A stretch of DNA of 32,128 nucleotides from Streptomyces sp. PH10-H1 (GTDB taxonomy: Bacteria > Actinomycetota > Actinomycetes > Streptomycetales > Streptomycetaceae), in NCBI RefSeq assembly GCF_030063355.1, contig NZ_JASISZ010000082.1:1-32128 (forward strand), given 5' to 3'. The translations under genes and the position numbers were made by a program. Shown here in pieces: positions 15,089-23,112 of this stretch. The stretch's first letter is position 1. Each line of letters begins with the position of its first letter. Below the pieces are notes generated by a model. It searched no databases and was not told the origin of the DNA. It was given only the letters and a program-made list of their open reading frames with translations.

Positions 15089-15147
15089 TTGACGGAGATC
15101 GAGACGAGTGCCAACATCAAACCCGTCAAGCATTGTCTAGGCAATGG
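15089..15147 (+). promoter_or_regulatory. Candidate transfer-operon promoter and GntR-1 operator
   Basis: TTGACG (15089-15094) and CAACAT (15112-15117) are 17 bp apart and could be -35 and -10 boxes. The 17-bp sequence CATTGTCTAGGCAATGG (15131-15147), identical to the one at the GntR-1 promoter, lies just downstream of the predicted transcription start. Bound repressor would act as a roadblock. Confidence 0.5.
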
Positions 15148-15196
15148 AGACCACATCAACGATGGGGTCTGCCTCGTCAGTTCTTGCTGTTCGAAA

Positions 15197-15235
15197 CGGC
15201 TCCCCGGATGTTCTTGGCAGAGGTCCGGGGAGCCG
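15197..15235 (+). promoter_or_regulatory. Leader hairpin of the transfer operon
   Basis: CGGCTCCCCGGA (15197-15208) pairs perfectly with TCCGGGGAGCCG (15224-15235). It lies in the untranslated leader, 35 bp before GTG 15271. Either an attenuator or an mRNA-stabilising structure. Confidence 0.5.
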
Positions 15236-15270
15236 CGCACAGGCCGTCCCACTAAGAGGAGAAACGACCC

Positions 15271-15636
15271 GTGAACACGATTTTTGCAGGTATCCCGGCA
15301 CGTTCCCAGCGCACCGGTCTGGTGCAGGTGGAGACCCTCGCCAGGTTGTCGTCCCTGACCGGGGTGCGGGCGGTGGAGTGGCTGGAGTGCCCGGTCGAGA
15401 CCGTGGCGCAGCGGCAGGCGCGCCTGGAGTTCCTGGCCGATGTGCTGCTCGGCCTGGACGAGGGAGACGAGGAGGGCAAGGCGGCGGCCCGGCTGGTTGC
15501 CGCCTTGTACCGCGAGGTCCTCGAGGAGCCGGCCGTCATCGAGACGGCGGACCCGGTCTTCGGCCCGGTCCGCCACCTCCAGGTTCTCCCGCCCATCAGC
15601 GCGCCGGCCCCCGAGTTTGCGGCGGTCGCGGCATGA
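15271..15636 (+). CDS. Orphan first gene of the transfer operon
   Basis: 121 residues, soluble, mainly helical and acidic (FLADVLLGLDEGDEEGKAAARLVAALYREVLEE). GTG 15271 has AAGAGGAG 9 nt upstream. Its stop overlaps the next start by 4 bp. No family recognised. Position as leading cistron under a GntR-controlled leader suggests a regulator or accessory of transfer, but nothing in the sequence proves it. Confidence 0.7.
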   Translation: MNTIFAGIPARSQRTGLVQVETLARLSSLTGVRAVEWLECPVETVAQRQARLEFLADVLLGLDEGDEEGKAAARLVAALYREVLEEPAVIETADPVFGPVRHLQVLPPISAPAPEFAAVAA

Positions 15637-16052
15637 GCGCCGACGGCACGGCGACGGCAACGCCGACGACAACGAAGATTTCCCGGCTGCGGCTGCAGGC
15701 GGTGGTGACGGTGTGGCTGGTCACCGGCCTGGTCGCGTCGGGTCTGGCCTGGACGCTGGGGTTGCAGACCTGCTGGTGGCAGCGCGTGCTGCTGGCCTTG
15801 CCGCTGCTGGGCCTCACGGTCGCGGACTCCCGGGGCGTCGACCTGGTGACGGATGCCCGGGTGGCGCTGACCCGGGGGCTGGCGGCGCTGGGCTGGCTGC
15901 AGATTCCTCTCGCGGTCGCCGGCGGATCGTGGCTGGCGGGCCTTTCCGCCCCCGTCTACACGCGTGTTGCCCTGGCGGCTGTCATCACCCTGGTTGCTGC
16001 GCTGATCCACTACGCGCCGTCCTCGCCGGCCACCGCTGGAGGCACCCGATGA
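15633..16052 (+). CDS. Polytopic membrane protein of the transfer operon (Spd-like)
   Basis: 139 residues. A short Thr-rich cytoplasmic start is followed by hydrophobic stretches at about 23-44 (AVVTVWLVTGLVASGLAWTLGL), 51-65, 80-105 and 112-130, so three or four membrane spans. ATGA overlaps at both ends couple it to its neighbours. Streptomyces plasmids carry small spread (Spd) membrane proteins next to traB that help plasmid spread through mycelial septa; this fits by position and topology, not by clear sequence identity. Confidence 0.65.
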   Translation: MSADGTATATPTTTKISRLRLQAVVTVWLVTGLVASGLAWTLGLQTCWWQRVLLALPLLGLTVADSRGVDLVTDARVALTRGLAALGWLQIPLAVAGGSWLAGLSAPVYTRVALAAVITLVAALIHYAPSSPATAGGTR

Positions 16053-17632
16053 GCACCACCGACTTCCGGCAGTCCCGCCGCGACGCCGACCGCGAGCAGG
16101 ACCGTGAGGACCGCCGCCAGGCGCAGGAGGCGCAGCTACAGCGTGAGCAGCTGGTGCTGAACGCGAACCTCGAGCAGCAGCGGCTGCAGGCCGAGGCCGA
16201 CGCCGCCGACCGGGAGCAGGACCGGGCGGACAAGGCCGCCGCCGCCGAGCGCGAGCGCCTGGCGCAGGAGCTGAAGGACCGCCAGCGCGCCGAGCGGATC
16301 GAGCGCGAGCGCCAGGTGGCGGCCGCGGCCGCGAAGGAGAAGGCCCGCCTCAAGGCCAAGACCCGCGCCGAACGGCGCGAGCGCCGCAACGCCGCGCTCA
16401 AGGCCGCGCCGGGGTTCGTGTCGCAGCACCTGGACCTGGTCGCCGCGCTGGTGGTGATGGCGTGCAGCATCATCCCCGCGCTGATCTCCCAGGGCTCCAG
16501 CCTCAAGCTCATGGGCCTGGACCCGTGGATGGTGGCGCTGCTGCCGGTGATGCTGGAGGCCAGCGCGTGGGCCGCGACCGCCGCCGAGGCCAAGGCGGCG
16601 GAAGCCGGCCGGGCGACGTGGCCCTACCGGGTTGCGGTCTGGCTGTTCGCGTCGCTGGCCGGGTCGGTCAACTACGGGCACGGCCTCCAGATCGGCGGCA
16701 AGGAGTACGGGTTCCAGGTCGGGGTGGTGCTGGCCGCGTCCAGCATCGTGCCGATCGCCCTGTGGCAGCTGATCCAGATGGGCCGCCACCGCGCGGCCAA
16801 GGCGAAGGCGAAGGCAGCCCGCAAGGCGCGCCGCGACGCGTTCTTCGACCGCCGGGCCCGCTCCCGGCAGTACCCGCAGGTGTGGCAGACCGCGAAGCAG
16901 CTGCGGGCGATCGCCGGCCGCAGCGAGCTGTCGATGCCGGACGCATGGACCGCCGCATGGGCCGTCCACGAGGGCGCCGGCGAACAGGCCCTGACCGGTG
17001 ACCTGTTGACGCTGCTGTCCGCTGATCTGCTGGGGCTGCGGGTGGAGGCGGAGGACCGGCTCGCCACGATCCTCGGACACCTGCACACCGCCCGCACCCG
17101 CCGCATGGAAGCGTCCGGGAAGCCGTCCGCCGAGTCGGCCCAGGACGCCGGGGGTGCGGCCTGGAAGGTGTCCGCCGCCGGGGTGGTAACCCTCCCCACA
17201 GGCACGGACGCAGCGTCCGCCACGGCCGCGCTGGAGGCATCCGGGGGCGGGGGACTTCTGACGGTATCTCCGCAGATCACCCCGTCCGTCCCCCCGCTCG
17301 CACGTACGCGCGAAAAGGCGCCCGCGCGGCCCCGCGCCACGCGTAAGGGGCCTGCCGTGCGGACCCTGTCGCCAGGTGCCCGCAAGGCGGCGGCGGAGAC
17401 CGCGAAGGCGTTCGACGCGAACGAGAACAGCGCCATCGAGGCGTGGATTGCGGACGAACTGCGGGCTGGCCGTGAACCGTCCGCGAAGGACGTCGCGACC
17501 GAAGTTGTCGAGCGCCGCCGGACGGTCACCAAGAAGCCGAAGGTGCCCGGCCGGACGTGGTGCTACGACCGCATCACCGCGGCGAAGAAGCACGGCGGAC
17601 TGCACGTGGTGCGCACCGAGCGGAGCGCCTGA
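16049..17632 (+). CDS. Coiled-coil DUF2637-type membrane protein, SpdB-like
   Basis: 527 residues. Residues 5-118 are an uninterrupted highly charged coiled coil rich in R, E, Q and D. Residues 128-245 hold about four membrane spans in the DUF2637 pattern (HLDLVAALVVMACSIIPALI, WMVALLPVMLEASAWAATAAEA, ASLAGSVNYGHGLQI, VVLAASSIVPIALWQLI), seen in SpdB proteins of Streptomyces conjugative plasmids. The cytoplasmic C-terminal half has an Ala/Ser/Pro linker and a final basic helical domain (about 440-527, ELRAGREPSAKDVATEVVERR) that may bind DNA. ATGA overlap upstream, TGATG overlap downstream. Likely partner of the translocase in septal spread. Confidence 0.72.
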   Translation: MSTTDFRQSRRDADREQDREDRRQAQEAQLQREQLVLNANLEQQRLQAEADAADREQDRADKAAAAERERLAQELKDRQRAERIERERQVAAAAAKEKARLKAKTRAERRERRNAALKAAPGFVSQHLDLVAALVVMACSIIPALISQGSSLKLMGLDPWMVALLPVMLEASAWAATAAEAKAAEAGRATWPYRVAVWLFASLAGSVNYGHGLQIGGKEYGFQVGVVLAASSIVPIALWQLIQMGRHRAAKAKAKAARKARRDAFFDRRARSRQYPQVWQTAKQLRAIAGRSELSMPDAWTAAWAVHEGAGEQALTGDLLTLLSADLLGLRVEAEDRLATILGHLHTARTRRMEASGKPSAESAQDAGGAAWKVSAAGVVTLPTGTDAASATAALEASGGGGLLTVSPQITPSVPPLARTREKAPARPRATRKGPAVRTLSPGARKAAAETAKAFDANENSAIEAWIADELRAGREPSAKDVATEVVERRRTVTKKPKVPGRTWCYDRITAAKKHGGLHVVRTERSA

Positions 17633-18012
17633 TGGCCGCCTACGCGAAGTTCTTCGACCCGGACGGCGACCGCTACGGCCTGCCCACCTGGCCGTTTCGG
17701 ATGGCACCGCAGGAGTACGCGACGCGCCGCCAACTGCGGGCGCTGGGACTGCGGCCGGGCGGACAACCGATTGCCGGTCAGGTGCTGTGGCGCTCGCGCC
17801 GCCGCAAGACCGAGGCCGCCTACCTGTTCCTGATCGCGGACGCCAAACCGGTCCGCCCGATGACGCCCGCCAAGTGGGCGTCCGTGCACGGCGCGCTGCG
17901 CGCCCGACGCATCTGCCGGCTGTGCCACACCGAGCGCGAGTACGAGATCTCCCGGCGCCTGGGCGCCTGCAACATCTGCTCCCCCGACGACGGCTACGCA
18001 ACCGCCGCCTGA
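17632..18012 (+). CDS. RRQRL-type zinc-binding protein
   Basis: 126 residues. The segment ATRRQLRALGLRPGGQPIAGQVLWRSRRRKTEAAYLF is characteristic of a family NCBI calls RRQRL motif-containing zinc-binding protein (here RRQLR). The C-terminus has CRLC and CNIC pairs about 20 residues apart, a probable zinc site. Starts by TGATG overlap with the preceding stop. A terminator-like hairpin follows before the translocase gene. Such proteins are regularly found next to traB/spd genes; the biochemical role is unknown. Confidence 0.78.
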   Translation: MAAYAKFFDPDGDRYGLPTWPFRMAPQEYATRRQLRALGLRPGGQPIAGQVLWRSRRRKTEAAYLFLIADAKPVRPMTPAKWASVHGALRARRICRLCHTEREYEISRRLGACNICSPDDGYATAA

Positions 18013-18031
18013 TCCACCGAACAGCACGAAC

Positions 18032-18070
18032 GCGGGGCCGGCCATAGCTGCCAGGCGGGACCGGCCCCGC
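18032..18070 (+). terminator. Hairpin between spd-type genes and the translocase
   Basis: GCGGGGCCGG (18032-18041) and CCGGCCCCGC (18061-18070) form a perfect 10-bp stem with a 19-nt loop. With no separate promoter visible, it may partly terminate and so lower translocase expression. Confidence 0.5.
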
Positions 18071-18109
18071 TCCTCCCGGCACAAGACCGAACCAAGGAGT
18101 GCGTTCAGA

Positions 18110-20734
18110 ATGACCGATCAGACCCAGACCAGCCCCACCGGGCAGCTTGCCCCCGCCGTAGTGCGCCAGGCGGCCGAACTCGTGGTCGCCACCCAGTTCG
18201 GCTCCCCCTCGATGCTGCAGCGCGAGCTGAAGATCTCCTTCGACACCGCCCTCGCGCTGTTGGACCGGCTGCACACGATGAAGGTCGTCGGCCCCCGCAA
18301 CGGCCCCAAGGCCCGCCAGGTCCTGGTGCGCCACGCCGACCAGCTGCGCGACCTCCTGGACGCCGCGGCCCCCGACACGATCGCGACCTTGGCGACCGTG
18401 ACCCGGCTCCCCTTCACCGACGGCCCCGATCTGGACGACCCCGACGTCACCGACAGCGCGCCGCCGGTCGACTTCACCAAGCCCACCGCACCGCCCACCA
18501 CCCCGACCGACCCCGCACCGGCCGCCGCGTCCGGCGCACCGCTTGAGGGCACTGTCATCACCGCCGACGCGTGGGAGACCCGCGCCGACCCGGAGGGTGA
18601 CGCGCCCTGGATCCACCCGGCGCTGCTCACCCGCGAAGGCCGCCGCGCCCGGTACGAGTTCCTGCGCCGGCAGTCGCGGCGCCGCCTGCGCCGCTGGGTG
18701 GCCCGCCAGCGCAGCGCCCACGGGGTGCTGCCCCGGGCGGTGCGCGGCGAGCGCCGGGCCCGCACCTGGGTGCGCGGCATCGAGGGCATGAAGGCGCGCT
18801 CGGACCTGCAACTGGCGCTGACCACCACGGCGGAGGCCAACCGGGCCGCGCGCCGGGCGAGCGTGGCGATCCGGGACCGCAAGGCCAAGCAGGCCCTCGC
18901 GCAGAAGGCGCAGCAGGACGCCAACGCGTCGGTGACCATCGCGGCCGCCGCCAAGAAGCACGCCCGCAACATCGTCCTGGCCCGGACCGCGTCCGTGTAC
19001 GGCACGGCCGGCGGCCTCGACCTGGCCGCGTTCGGCTACGAGGGCGTGTGGGGGCTGCTCGGCGCCCTGGTCCTGAACCTCGGTGCCGCCTCCTGGTTTG
19101 GCCGCGACGTGGAACTGACCGAGGAGCAGCTGGCGCGCCTGGAGCAGGTCGAGGCCGGCATCCCGCAGAAGTTCGAGTCGGGCATGACCCCGCGCATGTT
19201 CGAGGCGATGATCCGCGAGGCACTGACCGACGACCTCAAGGCCAACATCAGCGCGCTGCGCGTGGACCCCTACCCGTGGGGCTTCGAGGTCCACGTGTGG
19301 CTCTCCCGCATGACCCCGAAGGCCATCGCCGACGGGCTGGACCTGCTGGAAGGCTGCCTGCCCGGTGTGCGCACCAGCAGCATCCTGCTCCAGCAGTCCG
19401 CCGAGTCCCGCAACTACTGCGTGCTGCGCATCCCCGGCAAGGAGCAGTGGCAGGCCGTCCCGCCCCTGCCCTACCGCGCCCCGCGCAGCATCAAGACCTC
19501 CCAGATCCACACCGCCCAGATCGGCGCCGACATGTCCGGGCGGCCGCTCGCCCTGCCCGCGCTGCGCACCAACATCAACGTCGTCGGCAAGTCCCGCTCC
19601 GGCAAGTCCAACCTGCTGGCGGCCTTCCTGGATGTCCTGACCGCAACCGAGGACCAGATCGTCATCGGCATCGACGTCGGCGGCGGCGGCTCCGGATTCA
19701 GCGGCCTGCGGCACGCCATGCACGTCGTCGCCACCAACATCGAAGACGCGCACCGGGTGATGTCGTGGGCGCTGGAGATCGGCCTCGGCCGAACGCAACT
19801 GCTCGGCAAGCTCGGTATGGGCAAGAACTGGGTGACCTCGGCCAAGCGCCCCGGCATCAAAATCGTGGTCGACGAATTCCCGGCGCTGGTCAAGCATTCC
19901 CGCAAGGGCCGCGTTATCGAGGAAGGCGGAAAGCCCGTCCAGTGGGACGTCGACGGGCTTCTTGCCGAGGCCGCGATCACCACGGCGAAGTCCGACGTGA
20001 CGATCGTCATCGCCGGTCAGGGCGTCACCAAGGAAAAGGTCGGCGCGAACACCTGGGTGGTCGAACTGCCGGTGCAGGTCATGGCCGCGTGCGACAAGGA
20101 CGACATCGGCCAGATCGTCGGCGGCGGCGCGATGGCCGAAGGCTGGCGGCCGGACCGGCTGGTGCCGGCCATGGGAGACGTGCCCAACGATGCCTCGGTG
20201 GCCTACGTGCTGGCCGGCGCCGACTACTGCGAGCCGATCCCCTACCGCGGCTGCTACGCCGACGACGACGAGTTGGAGCGGCGCGGCCTGGAGCGCGCGG
20301 CGGCCGGCCTGGTCGACATCGACACCGAGTCCGCCGCCTGCAGCTCCATCAAGCTGGCCGACCTGATGGCCGCCAGCCGCCAGGCCACCAGCCTGGCGAC
20401 GCCGACCGGACCGCCCGCCCTGATCACCGCCATGCGCAACGCGTTCACCGACGCGGGCAGCCCGGCCGGCCTGACCCCCGACGAGCTCGCCGAGGCCCTG
20501 GCCGCCGTCGACCCCGACCGGTGGGGCCTGGACCTGTTCGCCCCGGCCGACGACGCCGACGACGAGGACGCCAGCCGCCGTGCCGTGCGGGCCGACGCGC
20601 TGCGCGAGGCGGTCAAGGCGGTGCTCGCCCCGACCGAGCACAGCCTGTCCGTCATCAACCTCGGCAAGGGCCGGCGCGGGTACCGCCTGCGGGACATCAA
20701 CGCGATCACCGGCGAGCCGTCCGACGGCTCCTGA
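18110..20734 (+). CDS. FtsK/SpoIIIE-type DNA translocase, TraB-like transfer protein
   Basis: 874 residues. Residues 15-75 (AAELVVATQFGSPSMLQRELKISFDTALALLDRLHTMKVVGPRNGPKARQVLV) closely resemble the FtsK gamma winged helix that reads DNA, here at the N-terminus rather than the C-terminus. A charged region and a weakly hydrophobic segment (about 300-330) precede the motor: Walker A GKSRSGKS (493-500), Walker B IVVDEF (585-590), and TIVIAGQGVTKEKVGANTW (631-649). A last domain (825-865) looks like another winged helix. TraB proteins of Streptomyces plasmids move double-stranded DNA between hyphae using a motor of this type. AAGGAG lies 10 nt before ATG 18110. A phased inverted-repeat locus follows directly. 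Confidence 0.87.
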   Translation: MTDQTQTSPTGQLAPAVVRQAAELVVATQFGSPSMLQRELKISFDTALALLDRLHTMKVVGPRNGPKARQVLVRHADQLRDLLDAAAPDTIATLATVTRLPFTDGPDLDDPDVTDSAPPVDFTKPTAPPTTPTDPAPAAASGAPLEGTVITADAWETRADPEGDAPWIHPALLTREGRRARYEFLRRQSRRRLRRWVARQRSAHGVLPRAVRGERRARTWVRGIEGMKARSDLQLALTTTAEANRAARRASVAIRDRKAKQALAQKAQQDANASVTIAAAAKKHARNIVLARTASVYGTAGGLDLAAFGYEGVWGLLGALVLNLGAASWFGRDVELTEEQLARLEQVEAGIPQKFESGMTPRMFEAMIREALTDDLKANISALRVDPYPWGFEVHVWLSRMTPKAIADGLDLLEGCLPGVRTSSILLQQSAESRNYCVLRIPGKEQWQAVPPLPYRAPRSIKTSQIHTAQIGADMSGRPLALPALRTNINVVGKSRSGKSNLLAAFLDVLTATEDQIVIGIDVGGGGSGFSGLRHAMHVVATNIEDAHRVMSWALEIGLGRTQLLGKLGMGKNWVTSAKRPGIKIVVDEFPALVKHSRKGRVIEEGGKPVQWDVDGLLAEAAITTAKSDVTIVIAGQGVTKEKVGANTWVVELPVQVMAACDKDDIGQIVGGGAMAEGWRPDRLVPAMGDVPNDASVAYVLAGADYCEPIPYRGCYADDDELERRGLERAAAGLVDIDTESAACSSIKLADLMAASRQATSLATPTGPPALITAMRNAFTDAGSPAGLTPDELAEALAAVDPDRWGLDLFAPADDADDEDASRRAVRADALREAVKAVLAPTEHSLSVINLGKGRRGYRLRDINAITGEPSDGS

Positions 20735-20756
20735 GCCCCCGTAACTGTCAGGAAAC

Positions 20757-20898
20757 CGCAGGTCAGATGGTGGGAACCGGCCCGGAACCGGGCTGGAACC
20801 CCCTCGGCCACCGGTAACCGTTACCGCCCCCGAAGGCCGGTTCCAAGCCCGTTCCACCCCGCTGACCTGCGGTTCCCTGCCGTTCCATCCCGAGTTCC
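20757..20898. repeat. Phased inverted-repeat locus, candidate clt
   Basis: Centred on the palindrome GGTAACCGTTACC (20813-20825). Left arm: CCGCAGGTCAG (20757-20767) then GGAACC at 20773, 20784 and 20795, exactly 11 bp apart. Right arm: GTTCC at 20840, 20851, 20872, 20882 and 20894, with CTGACCTGCGG at 20862-20872. Arms mirror each other around the centre. In Streptomyces plasmids the transfer locus clt, bound by TraB through short repeats, is found near traB; position and structure fit. Confidence 0.6.
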
Positions 20899-20923
20899 GC
20901 CCGAATGATCCTTGGAGTCCGTT

Positions 20924-22069
20924 ATGCGTTCCGCATCGTTCCGGCCCTCCGATCCGGCCTCCGGGTACCACCGGATCACCTGCGAGCGCCGATTCCGCTA
21001 CCTCGAGCAGGACCCGGCCCACACCTACCGGATCCAGTGGCTCCCGGTCCCCGTGGCCTGCCTGATCTGCCAGACCGACACCCACCTGACCTTCACCCTC
21101 GATGAGGCCGCCGACCCGCTCGTGCGCGTCGCCTGCCCCGCCGGCCACGCCTTCGACGAACCGCGCATCGACCGCCAGCACTTCATCACCTACTCCCGGC
21201 TGCTGTCCTACGCCGACCCCAACCCCGCCCTGCTGTGGATCACCGACGCCGGATTCGGGCAGGAAGACCCGCCGCCCATCGACTACGCCCACGACATCAC
21301 TGCCGCCGCCCGCTATGTCTCCCGCAAGGTCAAACGACGCGCCAAGGCCAAGGTCAAGGCCGCGATCCGCCGCCCGCTGCGCACCGCGAAGAAGAAGGCG
21401 CGCAACGCGGCGTTCACCCCGGTTGCCGCCGCGCTGCGCACCGTCTGGGCCTGGCAGGCCGGAGCCTCCCCCGCGCCGTCCGCGAAGGCGGCACCGGCCG
21501 CATCCGGGGCCCCGGCCGCCACCTTGCGCACCACCACGTGCGCGGTGTGCAAGGGGGCCGGCCGGTTCCCGGGCACCACCGTCAGCTGTACCGAGTGCGC
21601 CGGGCCGGCCAAGCCGCGGGCCGCCCGCTGCCCGGGCGGCTGCCGGGGCGGCTGGCACACCCTGGACTCCCGCCTGCACGAGCAGCGGGTGCCGTGCTCG
21701 GTGTGCAACCCGGGCGGCGCCAACAAGCCGGTCGCGCCCACCGACCGGCGCGGCGCCAAGCCCACCAAGCCGCGGCGCGGCAACCCGGCTCGGATCCAGA
21801 ACCACGGCATCGCCGTCGTCGGCGACGGCCAGAGCATCACCGGCTCGGTCATCAACCACCCGACCACCCCGCACGACGACGCGATCCGCCACCAGGCCGC
21901 CACATCGGCCAACCACGGCACCCAGCCCGGCAGCACGGCCAACACCGGCGTCACCAGCACCGGCCGCACGACCGGCCGGGTGCAGTCCACCGTGCGCATC
22001 CACGGCACCAACAACTCGGTGGTCAACAACGTCGTCAGCGGCGACACCGCCGAGACCACCTCCGACTGA
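20924..22069 (+). CDS. DnaJ-like zinc-finger protein of the transfer region
   Basis: 381 residues. N-terminal CLIC and later CPAGH (Cys47, Cys50, Cys71) suggest one metal site. A basic helical stretch at 130-165 (KVKRRAKAKVKAAIRRPLRTAKKKAR) could bind nucleic acid. Residues 206-265 hold four cysteine pairs, CAVCKGAG, CTEC, CPGGC and CSVCNPGG, in the style of the DnaJ cysteine-rich domain, but no J domain is present. The Thr/Gly/Asn-rich tail from about 290 (VVGDGQSITGSVINH, VRIHGTNNSVVNNVVSG) looks like short beta repeats. GGAG 7 nt before ATG 20924 fixes the start. Function unknown; placement after the translocase suggests a transfer accessory. Confidence 0.62.
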   Translation: MRSASFRPSDPASGYHRITCERRFRYLEQDPAHTYRIQWLPVPVACLICQTDTHLTFTLDEAADPLVRVACPAGHAFDEPRIDRQHFITYSRLLSYADPNPALLWITDAGFGQEDPPPIDYAHDITAAARYVSRKVKRRAKAKVKAAIRRPLRTAKKKARNAAFTPVAAALRTVWAWQAGASPAPSAKAAPAASGAPAATLRTTTCAVCKGAGRFPGTTVSCTECAGPAKPRAARCPGGCRGGWHTLDSRLHEQRVPCSVCNPGGANKPVAPTDRRGAKPTKPRRGNPARIQNHGIAVVGDGQSITGSVINHPTTPHDDAIRHQAATSANHGTQPGSTANTGVTSTGRTTGRVQSTVRIHGTNNSVVNNVVSGDTAETTSD

Positions 22070-22086
22070 CCGAAGGAGAACCCGCC

Positions 22087-22278
22087 GTGCTGTCCATCTC
22101 CGCAATCGTGCTGCTCCTCGCGCTCGTGGCCCTGCTGATCCGCAAGTTCGGCCTGCGGATCCCCCACGCGCTGGTCAGCGCCCTGCTCGGCTTCTACGCC
22201 GCCAGCTCCTCCTGGGGGCCGTCGATCTCCAGCTTCCTGGCCAAGCTCGTCGCGATGCTCGGCCACTTCTCCCCCTGA
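22087..22278 (+). CDS. Small two-span membrane protein
   Basis: 63 residues from GTG 22087, with GAAGGAG 8 nt upstream. Two hydrophobic segments (ISAIVLLLALVALLI and ALVSALLGFYAASSSW) are separated by a short basic loop. The gene starts 17 bp after the preceding stop and is followed 22 bp later by another small membrane gene. Similar small membrane proteins accompany tra/spd clusters; no family assigned. Confidence 0.68.
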   Translation: MLSISAIVLLLALVALLIRKFGLRIPHALVSALLGFYAASSSWGPSISSFLAKLVAMLGHFSP

Positions 22279-22300
22279 TCCCCGATGGAAGGACTCCCCC

Positions 22301-22537
22301 TTGGGCGTCAAATACCAGATCGTCACGCCGGAGCCGCCCACCTGGTGGGCCCGCTACAAAACGGCCGTATGGGCCGTGATCGGCCTGCTGATCGGCCTGC
22401 AGCTCTCCGGCACCCACAGCGGCACCCCGGCCCCGGGCCCCACGCCCGGCGTCACCACCCGATCACCGTCACCACACCGGACGACTCCGCCCGCCACGCC
22501 CCGCAAGACCGCTCCATCCCCCTCGCATGCGGGATGA
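22301..22537 (+). CDS. Small single-span protein with Pro/Thr-rich tail
   Basis: 78 residues from TTG 22301, with GGAAGGA 6 nt upstream. One membrane segment (YKTAVWAVIGLLIGLQL, about 19-35) is followed by a Pro/Ser/Thr-rich tail of 40 residues, probably exposed outside the membrane. Last gene of the transfer unit before a new promoter at 22.58 kb. Family not recognised. Confidence 0.62.
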   Translation: MGVKYQIVTPEPPTWWARYKTAVWAVIGLLIGLQLSGTHSGTPAPGPTPGVTTRSPSPHRTTPPATPRKTAPSPSHAG

Positions 22538-22579
22538 CCTGCACCGATCCAAAGAGGCAAACAAAAAGTATGCCGGTTG

Positions 22580-22608
22580 TAGACAGGCAGACTTTTAGTC
22601 TGCATTAT
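22580..22608 (+). promoter_or_regulatory. Promoter with operator in its spacer
   Basis: TAGACA (22580-22585) and CATTAT (22603-22608) are 17 bp apart, a good vegetative-type promoter in an unusually AT-rich patch. The palindrome GCAGAC-TTTTA-GTCTGC (22587-22603) fills the spacer and would allow direct repression. It precedes the gene at 22663 and probably starts the accessory gene train. Confidence 0.6.
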
Positions 22609-22611
22609 TGA

Positions 22612-22633
22612 GGTGTCGGAGCAACCCGACACC
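22612..22633 (+). promoter_or_regulatory. 5' leader hairpin
   Basis: GGTGTCGG (22612-22619) and CCGACACC (22626-22633) form a perfect 8-bp stem with a 6-nt loop at the very start of the predicted transcript. Likely protects the 5' end or modulates translation of the gene at 22663. Confidence 0.5.
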
Positions 22634-22662
22634 TTCTCGAAGTTCCTCAACCAGGAGATCCC

Positions 22663-23112
22663 GTGTCCACTCAGATGAAGATCACCGCAGAGCAGGCCGG
22701 ACCCATCAGCCTCGACTTATCCGTTCAGGCCGGCACCGTCCGCGTCACCGTCGACCCGGCCGTCACCCAGGCCGTCGTCACCGTCGCCACCGACGACGAC
22801 GAAGGCCCGGTCGCCGAAGCGATCCGCGCCATCACCAGCACCGAGTTCACCCGCGACGCGAACGCCTGGCTGAAGGTCACCGTCCCCCAGATCCCCGGCA
22901 GTAGCGGCACCGTCCAGATCGGCGGCAGCAACTTCCAGTTCAACGGGGGCTTCGGCATGAACGTGGTGTCCGTCGACAACGTCGGCGTGGGCATGCAGAT
23001 GATCGGCAACGACGTCTACATGGGCGGCAAGAAGGTCATCGAGAACGGCCGGGTGATCGCGGCGACCGGCACACCGGCACCGGCCGCGCCGGCGCCCTCA
23101 CCGTGGACGTGA
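22663..23112 (+). CDS. N-terminal part of a beta-repeat (DUF4097-like) protein, frame-split
   Basis: 149 residues from GTG 22663, with AGGAG 5 nt upstream. Beta-rich with alternating hydrophobics (VQAGTVRVTVDPAVTQAVVTVAT) and a Gly/Asn-rich middle. The last residues (TPAPAAPAPSPWT) look like out-of-frame reading. The next gene, overlapping by 10 bp in the -1 frame, continues with TVDVTMPPHSSLRL, as expected for the middle of one DUF4097-type solenoid protein. Either a frameshift mutation, a sequencing error or programmed shifting splits it. Leu19 is encoded by TTA (22717-22719). Cellular role unknown. Confidence 0.6.
   Translation: MSTQMKITAEQAGPISLDLSVQAGTVRVTVDPAVTQAVVTVATDDDEGPVAEAIRAITSTEFTRDANAWLKVTVPQIPGSSGTVQIGGSNFQFNGGFGMNVVSVDNVGVGMQMIGNDVYMGGKKVIENGRVIAATGTPAPAAPAPSPWT

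Noticed and set aside
16136..22105. Open frame of 1989 codons on the minus strand
   Set aside because: It is antisense to the whole transfer operon, with low-complexity Gly/Arg/Ala composition. It arises from the GC-rich codon bias of the true genes on the plus strand.
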